5,288 nucleotides of DNA from CAYUKK01 sp964445305 (GTDB lineage Bacteria; Acidobacteriota; Aminicenantia; Aminicenantales; UBA8522), in the NCBI GenBank assembly GCA_964445305.1, contig CAYUKK010000186.1, positions 1 through 5,288 on the forward strand. The letters run 5' to 3'. Below the pieces are notes generated by a model. It was not told the DNA's origin. It saw only the letters and a list, made by a program, of their open reading frames with translations, and searched no databases. Positions 1 through 5,152 of the stretch are shown here, piece after piece (position 1 is the first letter of the stretch; every line of letters starts with the position of its first letter). Both the position numbers and the translations under genes were made by a program.

Positions 1-330
1 GTTGTGGGGGGATGCACCGAAGGTATCGTACAGCAAATAAATTAGGAAGCAGCAAATCTTCAGGGGAGCACGCCACAATGTATCCGGGATTACACGCAGG
101 GCGGCCTGGAGGCCGGCCTGAAGCCGCCGTAGCGGAGGGAACGGCGGAGCGGGGCGAGGGATGAGTGGCGAGAGGAGAGAGAGGCGCGAATGGTGGAAGT
201 GCCGATATGAGAAATCGTGGCGTGATTTCGGCTCACCCCATGCCGAGCCAAGACTGGGCCAACCGACCGGACTTGTTCTGGGGGGCGGGGGCGGCTCGGG
301 GCAACATGAGCTGACCAGCTAACGTTTTGC
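1..330. other. Gene-free, GC-rich, stem-rich segment at left edge
   Basis: No recognisable protein, tRNA or rRNA lies here. Many complementary arms are visible: 1-7 with 73-79 (7 pairs including one G-U), 100-105 with 123-128, 124-130 with 141-147 (7 perfect pairs), 211-216 with 224-229 (6 perfect pairs, 7-nt loop), and 243-249 with 293-299 (7 perfect pairs). The arms at 123-128 and 124-130 overlap, so two of these stems exclude each other. An 8-base direct repeat CAGCAAAT sits at 31-38 and 50-57. Two short open frames cover most of the segment: one open from the left edge to a stop at 162-164, and one from ATG 161 to a stop at 320-322 (53 residues, rich in Arg and Gly, with a run of five Gly). 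They overlap as ATGA. Neither resembles a protein I know, and no domain is visible. The segment could be a structured RNA, the end of a mobile element lying further left, or a decayed gene tail; I cannot decide. Confidence 0.5.
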
Positions 331-354
331 TACTTCGAATAGCCTAAAAGAATA

Positions 355-383
355 TTGACTTTTGACGGGCAAATCATTATTTT
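355..383 (+). promoter_or_regulatory. Candidate sigma-70 promoter for the rlmH cluster
   Basis: TTGACT at 355-360 matches the -35 consensus at five of six positions. A 17-bp spacer separates it from TATTTT at 378-383, which matches the -10 consensus at four of six. It sits in a short AT-rich stretch after the GC-rich left segment and about 70 nt before the rlmH start, which is a sensible place for the cluster promoter. It is a pattern match only. Confidence 0.4.
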
Positions 384-454
384 TTAGTGACCATTTTTGG
401 GGCTGCCCGAGTTTCACGGCGGATGGCTTGAAAGCAGGGAGGTCCGGGTGCACG

Positions 455-919
455 ATGCAGATCAAGATCCTCTGGCCAGGCAAGACCAGACAAAGGGATT
501 GGCAGTCGCTGGAGGAGTTCTACATCCGCCGGATTCGGCAGCTTGAGACGTGCCAGGTGCTGGAAACTAAGGAGGCGCGGGGTCTCAAGGAGAGAGAAGT
601 GGAAAAAATAAAAGAAATCGAGGCCCGCGGCCTTGAAAAGCATCTCGGGGATGACTATATTATATGCCTTTCCGAGAGAGGGAAACAGTTCACTTCGGAC
701 GGTTTTGCTCGACTGCTCGGCCGTCTGGCGGAGGAGAGCCGGCCCGTGACGTTCATCGTTGGCGGCTTCGCTGGGCTGGCGCCCAGGATCTTGGCACGGG
801 CTCATCTTGTTCTTTCCCTTTCCCGGATGACTTTTACGCATGAGTTGACGCGCGTGGCGCTCCTCGAACAAATCTATCGGGCCCTGACCATCCGTAGAGG
901 AATGCGTTATGCCAAGTAA
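455..919 (+). CDS. rlmH: RlmH, 23S rRNA pseudouridine-1915 N3-methyltransferase
   Basis: A 154-residue SPOUT-class methyltransferase, almost the same length as the E. coli protein (155). The family methylates N3 of pseudouridine 1915 in helix 69 of 23S rRNA on the assembled 70S ribosome, using S-adenosylmethionine. The sequence shows the family's cofactor-binding region: the glycine motif IVGGFAGL at residues 101-108, then SLSRMTFTHELTRVALLEQIYRA at 121-143 in shortened form (SLS...THELTRV...EQIYRA), which forms the trefoil knot in relatives. The C-terminus ends RYAK, comparable to the short basic or aromatic tail (YHR/YHK) of relatives. ATG 455 is chosen because the MQIKILWPGK opening fits the family and AGGGAGGT lies at 436-443, 11 nt upstream; an in-frame TTG at 362 would add 31 unconserved residues. 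The last 11 nt overlap the next gene, so the two are probably co-transcribed. In many bacteria rlmH follows rsfS; no rsfS is visible here. Confidence 0.93.
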   Translation: MQIKILWPGKTRQRDWQSLEEFYIRRIRQLETCQVLETKEARGLKEREVEKIKEIEARGLEKHLGDDYIICLSERGKQFTSDGFARLLGRLAEESRPVTFIVGGFAGLAPRILARAHLVLSLSRMTFTHELTRVALLEQIYRALTIRRGMRYAK

Positions 920-1283
920 AGGAGTGAAATTGACCAAGAAAGAGAAACAGGTTTACCGGAAGTCTCTCCTGGCGCAGAAGGAAAAGATTGTCAAGAAGAT
1001 CAGCGAATTCTACAGTGAAAGCAAGGAAGTCGAGCCGGATATTGCCCAAGATGTCGTAGACAAGGCCGAGAGTTCCTATACCAAGGAATTCCTGTTGAGT
1101 TTATCCCATGCTGAAAGGGAGCAACTTCGGCTTATCGACGAAGCGCTTCGCCGACTCGAAACTCCAGATTTTGGAATCTGCCAGATGTGCGGCCAGCCCA
1201 TTGGCAAGAAGAGGCTGGATGCCCTTCCCTGGACACCCTATTGCATCAACTGTCAACAAAAGAAGGAAGAAGAAAAGGGGTGA
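909..1283 (+). CDS. DksA/TraR-family zinc-finger transcription regulator
   Basis: A 124-residue protein of the DksA/TraR family. Such proteins enter the RNA polymerase secondary channel and, often with ppGpp, change initiation at rRNA and stress promoters. Residues 8-82 are charged and helical-looking, as expected for the long coiled coil. Within it, D48-V-V-D51-K-A53 matches the DxxDxA coiled-coil tip motif needed for DksA activity. The C-terminal zinc finger has four cysteines, C91-X2-C94 and C112-X2-C115, with the usual FGICQMCGQPI and YCINCQ contexts. At 124 residues it is slightly shorter than E. coli DksA (151). The start at 909 has GAGGA at 897-901, 7 nt upstream. An in-frame TTG at 930 also has a good AAGGAG at 918-923 and would remove seven residues; both are plausible. 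It overlaps rlmH by 11 nt and is followed directly by comF, so it is likely the middle gene of an operon. Family membership is clear; strict DksA orthology is not proven. Confidence 0.9.
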   Translation: MPSKGVKLTKKEKQVYRKSLLAQKEKIVKKISEFYSESKEVEPDIAQDVVDKAESSYTKEFLLSLSHAEREQLRLIDEALRRLETPDFGICQMCGQPIGKKRLDALPWTPYCINCQQKKEEEKG

Positions 1284-1321
1284 GGCTTTCTTTCCGGGGG
1301 GTTCTTTCGTCCGGGGGGAAA

Positions 1322-2023
1322 ATGGTCGAACTCCTCTTTTTCCCCTCCTATTGCGAGCTCTGCCACGGGTTCCTCGAAAAGCCCGGGGAAAGAGTTATCT
1401 GCTGGCTGTGCCAGGAGAAAATCCGTCCCTGTTTTGCTCCTTCCTGTCCTGTCTGTGGCCGCTTTTTCGAGGGAGCCGGGGCATCGCACCTCTGCTCGGC
1501 ATGCCTGGAGAAGGGGTTTCCGTTAGCCATACACCGTTCTTTTGCCCGTTATGAAGGTCTCCTCAAGGATGTGATCCTCCTCTTCAAGTATCGGGGGTTT
1601 GAAATCCTCGGTGCCTTCTTGGGGGATCTCCTGGCCCGGGCTTTTGCCGAAGCTGAAGACATCTGGGCAGGCGTCGAGGCCATCGTTCCCGTGCCCCTGC
1701 ATCCCAGGAGAAAGAGAAGGCGGGGGTACAACCAGGCCCAACTTATCGCCCGGCGCCTGGCGCGGCAAAGAAACGTTGAGCTTTTGGACAAACATCTGGT
1801 CAAAATCAAGGATGTGCCTCCGCAGACGAGCTTGGAGGCAGGAGAAAGGGAAAAGAACGTGCGCGGGGCTTTCGGGGTGAGGAGGGAGCAGGAATTGGCC
1901 GGGAAAATAGTCCTCTTGGTCGACGACGTCTTTACGACGGGTTCAACTCTGCGGGAGTGCAGCCTCGTCCTCAGGAAGGCAGGCGTGAAGGAGACAAGGG
2001 CGGTCACCGTCGCTCAGGCTTGA
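1322..2023 (+). CDS. comF: ComF family double zinc ribbon phosphoribosyltransferase
   Basis: A 233-residue ComF/GntX-type protein, the usual length for the family. In naturally competent bacteria ComF is a cytoplasmic factor needed for uptake or processing of transforming DNA; in most other bacteria its role is unsettled. The N-terminal part carries four CxxC pairs: C11/C14, C27/C30, C42/C45 and C58/C61, a double zinc ribbon. The C-terminal part is a type I phosphoribosyltransferase domain: VPVPLHPRRKRRRGYNQAQ around residues 122-140 and the PRPP-binding loop LLVDDVFTTGSTL at 198-210, including D201-D202 and TTGST. ATG 1322 fits the family's usual opening (hydrophobic residues, FFPSYC), but its ribosome-binding site is poor (GGGGGGAA just upstream). 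An in-frame GTG at 1280 overlaps the preceding stop as GTGA and would give a 247-residue protein coupled to the dksA-like gene; it remains a serious alternative. No competence genes are near, so a competence role is not implied by context. Confidence 0.88.
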   Translation: MVELLFFPSYCELCHGFLEKPGERVICWLCQEKIRPCFAPSCPVCGRFFEGAGASHLCSACLEKGFPLAIHRSFARYEGLLKDVILLFKYRGFEILGAFLGDLLARAFAEAEDIWAGVEAIVPVPLHPRRKRRRGYNQAQLIARRLARQRNVELLDKHLVKIKDVPPQTSLEAGEREKNVRGAFGVRREQELAGKIVLLVDDVFTTGSTLRECSLVLRKAGVKETRAVTVAQA

Positions 2024-2030
2024 AAGAGAA

Positions 2031-2064
2031 TAAAAAAAGCTGGCGGCTCGAAGGCCGCCAGCTT
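2031..2064 (-). terminator. Intrinsic terminator of hsp20 (minus strand)
   Basis: Arms 2037-2047 and 2054-2064 form a perfect 11-bp, GC-rich stem with a 6-nt loop. Read on the minus strand the stem ends in a run of T (complement of the A-run 2032-2038), the classical layout for terminating hsp20, whose stop codon lies about 20 nt upstream. On the plus strand the hairpin is preceded by A's and is not followed by a T-run, so it is not a standard terminator for comF, although that gene ends only 13 nt before the stem. Confidence 0.88.
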
Positions 2065-2084
2065 GCGGTTCAGCTCGGGAAAGG

Positions 2085-2555
2085 TTATTTCTTTTCTTTG
2101 CCTTCCGCTGGTTTGAGGATTTTGACCTTCCGCGGCTTGAGCTCTGGCTTCTTGGGCATGGTTATTTTGAGGATGCCATTCTCGTGCTCGGCCTGGATTT
2201 TGTCCTGGTCGATATAATTGGGAAGAGTGAAGGACCGGTAAAAAGAGCCATAAGCCCTCTCGATCCGGTGATAATTCTCTTCCTTCGTCTCTTTCTCCAT
2301 CTTCCGCTCGCCCTGGATGCTGAGCGTGTTGTCCTCCAGCTTGATCTCGATATCCTTCTCATCGATACCGGGGACCTCGGCCGTCAACACGAGCTGGTTT
2401 TCATCCTCATAGATGTCCACCGCCGGCGTCCAGGAGCTGGAGATGATATCTTTTTCTTCGCCGCGGGCAGAGGTAAAAACATCCTCAAACAGGCGGTTCA
2501 TCCTTTCCCTTAAGGTCATCAAATCCCTGAAGGGATCCCATCTGATGATAGCCAT
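2085..2555 (-). CDS. Hsp20/alpha-crystallin small heat-shock protein
   Basis: A 156-residue cytoplasmic small heat-shock protein, a typical bacterial length. Such proteins form large oligomers that hold unfolding proteins, without ATP, for later refolding by DnaK and ClpB. The N-terminal arm opens MAIIRWDPFRDLMTLRERMN, the common WDPF(R) start of bacterial class A Hsp20. The alpha-crystallin domain runs from about W42 (WTPAVDIYE) through LVLTAEVPGIDEKDIEI to the conserved A-x-x-x-NGIL motif (A122, N126-G127-I128-L129, then KITMPK). The short C-terminal tail has V144-K-I146, equivalent to the I/V-x-I/V motif that links dimers into oligomers. The start is fixed by a strong ribosome-binding site 5 nt upstream. 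It stands alone as a single-gene unit with its own promoter and terminator. The CIRCE operator and a ROSE-type thermometer leader are not seen. Confidence 0.95.
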   Translation of the reverse strand: MAIIRWDPFRDLMTLRERMNRLFEDVFTSARGEEKDIISSSWTPAVDIYEDENQLVLTAEVPGIDEKDIEIKLEDNTLSIQGERKMEKETKEENYHRIERAYGSFYRSFTLPNYIDQDKIQAEHENGILKITMPKKPELKPRKVKILKPAEGKEKK

Positions 2556-2560
2556 GTTTT

Positions 2561-2568
2561 ACCTCCTT
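2561..2568 (-). promoter_or_regulatory. Strong Shine-Dalgarno site of hsp20
   Basis: AAGGAGGT on the minus strand, a near-perfect match to the anti-Shine-Dalgarno sequence, ends 5 nt before the ATG at 2555. It is the strongest ribosome-binding site in the window and decides the start codon. Confidence 0.85.
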
Positions 2569-2590
2569 CCATTGGATTTTTTTCACTAAT

Positions 2591-2619
2591 AATATAATAT
2601 TTTAGCATAATTTTGTCAA
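2591..2619 (-). promoter_or_regulatory. Near-consensus sigma-70 promoter of hsp20
   Basis: On the minus strand TTGACA (2619-2614) is a perfect -35 box. After exactly 17 bp comes TATATT (2596-2591), matching the -10 consensus at five of six. Upstream of the -35, at about 2621-2660, are phased A and T runs resembling an UP element. Transcription would begin near 2584 and give a leader of about 28 nt. The spacer 2571-2664 between hsp20 and rsmI is almost entirely A and T; I see no convincing GC-stem terminator for the rsmI transcript in it, so some read-through into hsp20 is possible. Confidence 0.75.
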
Positions 2620-2664
2620 GTATTTTTAAAAAAATTTTTTCAATATTTAAAAAAAAAGACTTTT

Positions 2665-3357
2665 TTACCCTTTTTTCTTACCTTTACCCCTGATGAGAAG
2701 GGTTACCTCTCCCTTTAAGCTATCCAAACCCGGCCTCTGTCTGAGAGTCCGAATATCTGCCCGCAGGATTTCCTCATGGATTTTAGTCATCTCCCGGGCC
2801 AGGACAGATTCCCGGTTGCCGAGCGTCTCCTCGGCCAGGTCCAAAAATGCTGCCAGTTTCCGGGCAGGAAGGTAAAAGATGAGGGTTGCCTCCTCGTCCT
2901 TTAGGGAAAGGAGAAGCTTCCTCAGCTTTTCTTTTTTGGGGGGGGCGAAACCGAGAAAAAGGAAACGGTGGGTGGGCAGACCAGAAGCGGAGAGAGCAGC
3001 CACAAGAGCCGACGCCCCGGGGATGGGAACGACGTTTATCCCCAGCCTGATGGCTTCGCGGACGAGCAGGAAACCGGGGTCAGAAATCCCCGGTGTCCCC
3101 GAATCAGAGACGAGGGCGACGCTCTTGCCCTCCTCGAGGAGTCGCAAAATGGAGGGGATTTTTTCTCGCTCTTTGGGCTGGAAATAGCTGATCAGCCTTT
3201 TTTTAATCTTATAGCGGGAGAGAAGTTTGAGCGTCTGACGGGTGTCCTCGCAAGCGATGGCGTCCGCTTCCCTGAGGATGCGGAGCGCCCGCAGGGTCAA
3301 ATCCTCCAGGTTGCCGATGGGAGTGGCCACAACATAGAGAGTTCCCCGCTCGCTCAT
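2665..3357 (-). CDS. rsmI: RsmI, 16S rRNA cytidine-1402 2'-O-methyltransferase
   Basis: A 230-residue member of the tetrapyrrole-methylase fold family. RsmI adds the 2'-O-methyl group to C1402 of 16S rRNA in the decoding centre, using S-adenosylmethionine. Family motifs in order: LYVVATPIGNLEDLTLRAL (7-25), ACEDTRQT (35-42), VALVSDSGTPGISDPG (80-95), PIPGASALVAALSASGLP (111-128), LAREMTKIHEE (186-196) and KGEVTLLI (215-222). Two oddities: it lacks the 50-60 residue C-terminal extension of E. coli RsmI (286 residues), ending instead in GKGKKKG; and the usual FYES(P/T)HR segment reads FYLPARK at 161-167. The ATG overlaps the nadE stop as ATGA, and no Shine-Dalgarno is visible, so translation probably depends on coupling to nadE. 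It is the last gene of the minus-strand cluster. Other members of the fold (CobA/CbiF types) are unlikely given the EDTR and SDSGTPGISDPG motifs. Confidence 0.92.
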   Translation of the reverse strand: MSERGTLYVVATPIGNLEDLTLRALRILREADAIACEDTRQTLKLLSRYKIKKRLISYFQPKEREKIPSILRLLEEGKSVALVSDSGTPGISDPGFLLVREAIRLGINVVPIPGASALVAALSASGLPTHRFLFLGFAPPKKEKLRKLLLSLKDEEATLIFYLPARKLAAFLDLAEETLGNRESVLAREMTKIHEEILRADIRTLRQRPGLDSLKGEVTLLIRGKGKKKG

Positions 3358-4166
3358 TTGTGGCGGTCGTAGGGATAGAGAAAATCGTGCCCGACCGAGC
3401 GGGAGGAGATTTTGGCGATAGGCGGCATTTTTCTCTTGAATTCCGAATTCTGGATGAGGGAGACGATTTTCTCCACCGAGGTCTTGGGGAAGCCGGCGGC
3501 GATGACCGCCTTCGGGCTCTGGCGGCGGTCGACGAGTTCAAAAAGGATGCGGTCGATCTCGGCATACCGAAGCCCGATCTCGCCCTCATCGGTTTGGCCG
3601 GGCCAGAGTCCAGCCGTCGGTGTTTTGGCCCGGATTCGCTCCGGGACACCTAAGTATTCCGCCAGCTCCCAAATCTGTGTCTTGTAGAGGTCGCCGAGCG
3701 GGTTAATGGCGCAGGCCATGTCGCCGTGGATTGTTCCGTACCCGAGGAGAAGCTCCGTCTTGTTGCTCGTCCCGAGGATAAGAGCCCTTTCCCGGGCTGA
3801 AAAATCATACAGGATGGACATCCTTTCCCGGGCCATTTTGTTTCCGACCTGAACCTTGTTCTTCGTCGGATACCTGGAGAAATAAGCATCGACCATGGGC
3901 GCGATATCGATGACGCGGCAGGAGAAACCAAGGTGCCGGGCAACCAGGCGAGCGTCCTTAACCTCCTGGCTGAAGGTATCCTTGTAGGGAAGGACAAGCC
4001 CAATGACATTATCCGGACCGAGTGCCCGGCAGGCGAGAAAAGCGCAGACAGAGGAATCCAGGCCGCCGGACAGGCCGATGATGCCCTTCTTGTATCCGAA
4101 GCGGTGGAGTTCCTCCCGGATGAAAGCGCAGAGGACTTTGGTCACAAATGCCGGGTTAATCTTCAT
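3354..4166 (-). CDS. nadE: NAD+ synthetase, stand-alone synthetase subunit
   Basis: A 270-residue NAD+ synthetase: ATP activates the carboxylate of nicotinate adenine dinucleotide, ammonia then attacks to give NAD+, AMP and pyrophosphate, the last step of NAD synthesis. The N-type ATP pyrophosphatase loop SGGLDSS is at residues 33-39. Further family segments are LVLPYKD (57-63), the adenylate region NKMARERMSILYDF (109-122), GTSNKTELLLGYGTIHGD (132-149), INPLGDLYKTQ (154-164) and KTPTAGLWPGQTDEGEIG (181-198). The frame stays open to 4772, but that upstream part is low-complexity sequence antiphase to the neighbouring gene; ATG 4166 is chosen because the family match begins there, with a weak AGGA (4182-4179) 12 nt upstream. 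It overlaps the amidohydrolase gene by 11 nt and rsmI by 4 nt. Length alone suits an ammonia-dependent enzyme, but the gene next door suggests ammonia is supplied from glutamine. Confidence 0.94.
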   Translation of the reverse strand: MKINPAFVTKVLCAFIREELHRFGYKKGIIGLSGGLDSSVCAFLACRALGPDNVIGLVLPYKDTFSQEVKDARLVARHLGFSCRVIDIAPMVDAYFSRYPTKNKVQVGNKMARERMSILYDFSARERALILGTSNKTELLLGYGTIHGDMACAINPLGDLYKTQIWELAEYLGVPERIRAKTPTAGLWPGQTDEGEIGLRYAEIDRILFELVDRRQSPKAVIAAGFPKTSVEKIVSLIQNSEFKRKMPPIAKISSRSVGHDFLYPYDRHK

Positions 4167-5004
4167 CGTGTCGAACAATCCTGGCCAGCGATTCAAGCAC
4201 GAGCTCGGGCCGGTCATCCCGCTTGAATGGCCAGGCTTTCCTCGCCGACCGCACCTCCTCGAGGTTGACCTCGGCCAGGAGGAGCTCTTCGTCCAGGGTT
4301 GAGGCCCTGGCGACGAGGTTTCCCCTCGGGTTGAAAATGAAGGAGCCTCCGGCAAAGGCTTTGCCATCCTCAAAGCCGACCCGGTTCGTGTAAATGACGA
4401 AAGAGGTGGAGAAAAAGGACAGCGCTTCGCCCATGAGCTCCCACATGCGGCTGGTGGCAAAGTCGTCCTCTTCGGACATGCCCCGGCCTGGCGCGGCGCT
4501 GATGACGACGATGAGCTCGGCACCGCCGGCAAGCAGGATATAGCCCGCTCCCAGACTGAGAAAGTCGCGGCAGATAAGCAGGCCAGCCCGACCGAAGGGA
4601 GAAAGGAAAGTCCGGAAAATACGGCCCTGGGCAAAAAACTTAGCCTCCTCGAACATGCCGAAAGTGGGGAGAAAAACCTTGCGGTGGAGGTGAAGGATTT
4701 GCTCCCGGGAAAGGTAAGCGGCGGAGTTGTAGAAAAGCCCGGGCTCCTTTTCCTCGACAAACCCGAGAACAATGTCGATTCCCCTGCTCAGAGCCAGGAG
4801 CCGTCGGAAAAGGGCCGACTGAGTCGGATTGAGGGCAACCTCAGGCACCAAATCCATGAGGGTATAGCCGGTGAGGCTCAGCTCGGGGAAGACGATGAGG
4901 TCAGCCTTGTTTTTTTTGGCTTTGTCGATGAATTGGCGGTGGAGCTCAAAGTTCCGCGACATATCGCCCAGCCGCGGCGCCACCTGGGCGAGCGCGATTT
5001 TCAT
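4156..5004 (-). CDS. Nitrilase-superfamily amidohydrolase, probable glutaminase partner of NadE
   Basis: A 282-residue carbon-nitrogen hydrolase. The Glu-Lys-Cys triad of the superfamily is visible: E41 in FPELSLTGY, K109 in LHRKVFLPTFGMFEE, and C145 in GLLICRDF. The opening MKIALAQVAPRLGDMSRNFE and TGYTLMDLV resemble the amidase domain of glutamine-dependent NAD+ synthetase, and RDDRPELVLESL near the end matches the linker-side segment of such proteins. Inferred role: hydrolyse glutamine and hand ammonia to NadE. The residue after the catalytic cysteine is Arg where NadE amidase domains usually have Glu (CED), a small departure. ATG 5004 is chosen because the family alignment begins there; the frame is open to ATG 5163, but those 53 residues look unlike any domain and overlap the divergent gene. 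No Shine-Dalgarno is well placed for 5004; GAGGA lies about 20 nt upstream. Gene order with overlapping nadE strongly supports partnership, but a separate amidase such as omega-amidase cannot be excluded by sequence alone. Confidence 0.85.
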   Translation of the reverse strand: MKIALAQVAPRLGDMSRNFELHRQFIDKAKKNKADLIVFPELSLTGYTLMDLVPEVALNPTQSALFRRLLALSRGIDIVLGFVEEKEPGLFYNSAAYLSREQILHLHRKVFLPTFGMFEEAKFFAQGRIFRTFLSPFGRAGLLICRDFLSLGAGYILLAGGAELIVVISAAPGRGMSEEDDFATSRMWELMGEALSFFSTSFVIYTNRVGFEDGKAFAGGSFIFNPRGNLVARASTLDEELLLAEVNLEEVRSARKAWPFKRDDRPELVLESLARIVRHDED

Positions 5005-5152
5005 GCTATGAAAATTACCATATTTCCTCAAAATTGCCAATAGGAAGTTGTGACCGAGGAAAGGGTGCGGTGATTCGACCATGGATTTCGGGGTTTGTGA
5101 TTTATTTGCAATGGAAGACCCGTCTGAGTTATAAATATTATTAAGAGTGGCC
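5005..5152. other. Divergent intergenic region
   Basis: The spacer between the divergent amidohydrolase and the gene at 5153 must hold promoters for both. For the minus strand the best match is TTGGCA (5040-5035), 17 bp, then TAATTT (5017-5012); the -10 is poor and would leave almost no leader, so I do not call it. A six-codon open frame on the minus strand (5021-5001) abuts the amidohydrolase start. No clear operator palindrome is visible. Confidence 0.5.
5106..5135 (+). promoter_or_regulatory. Candidate promoter of the gene at 5153
   Basis: TTGCAA at 5106-5111 (four of six), an 18-bp spacer and TATAAA at 5130-5135 (five of six) precede the start codon. The predicted leader would be only about 10 nt. 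This is a weak pattern match supported mainly by position. Confidence 0.3.

Noticed and set aside
1..330. Group II intron 3' end, tmRNA, 5S rRNA or tRNA in the left segment
   Set aside because: I looked for the domain V hairpin, a tmRNA tag frame, and tRNA T-arm sequence and found none.
377..937. Long open frame antisense to rlmH
   Set aside because: No domain is visible, and the sense strand encodes a clearly conserved RlmH.
2184..2513. Plus-strand open frame across hsp20
   Set aside because: It is antisense to a canonical alpha-crystallin domain and lacks a plausible start site or motif.
2597..2620. TTAGCA-like string near the hsp20 promoter as a possible CIRCE operator
   Set aside because: CIRCE needs TTAGCACTC and its inverted copy nine bases apart; only a partial half-site is present.
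2670..2676. AAAAAAG run near the rsmI 3' end as a -1 frameshift site
   Set aside because: The run is not in the required reading phase (codons fall AAA-AAA-GGG), and nothing continues in the shifted frame.
2968..3372. Long open frame antisense to rsmI
   Set aside because: Composition is a mirror of the sense gene with no recognisable motif; rsmI motifs are unambiguous.
4156..4166. Programmed frameshift fusing the amidohydrolase and NadE
   Set aside because: The 11-nt overlap contains no slippery run, and both genes have their own natural end and start.
4167..4772. The nadE frame stays open upstream to 4772, suggesting a 472-residue protein
   Set aside because: The extra 202 residues are Ser/Pro/Arg-rich, resemble no domain and lie antiphase over the well-matched amidohydrolase; the family match begins at ATG 4166.
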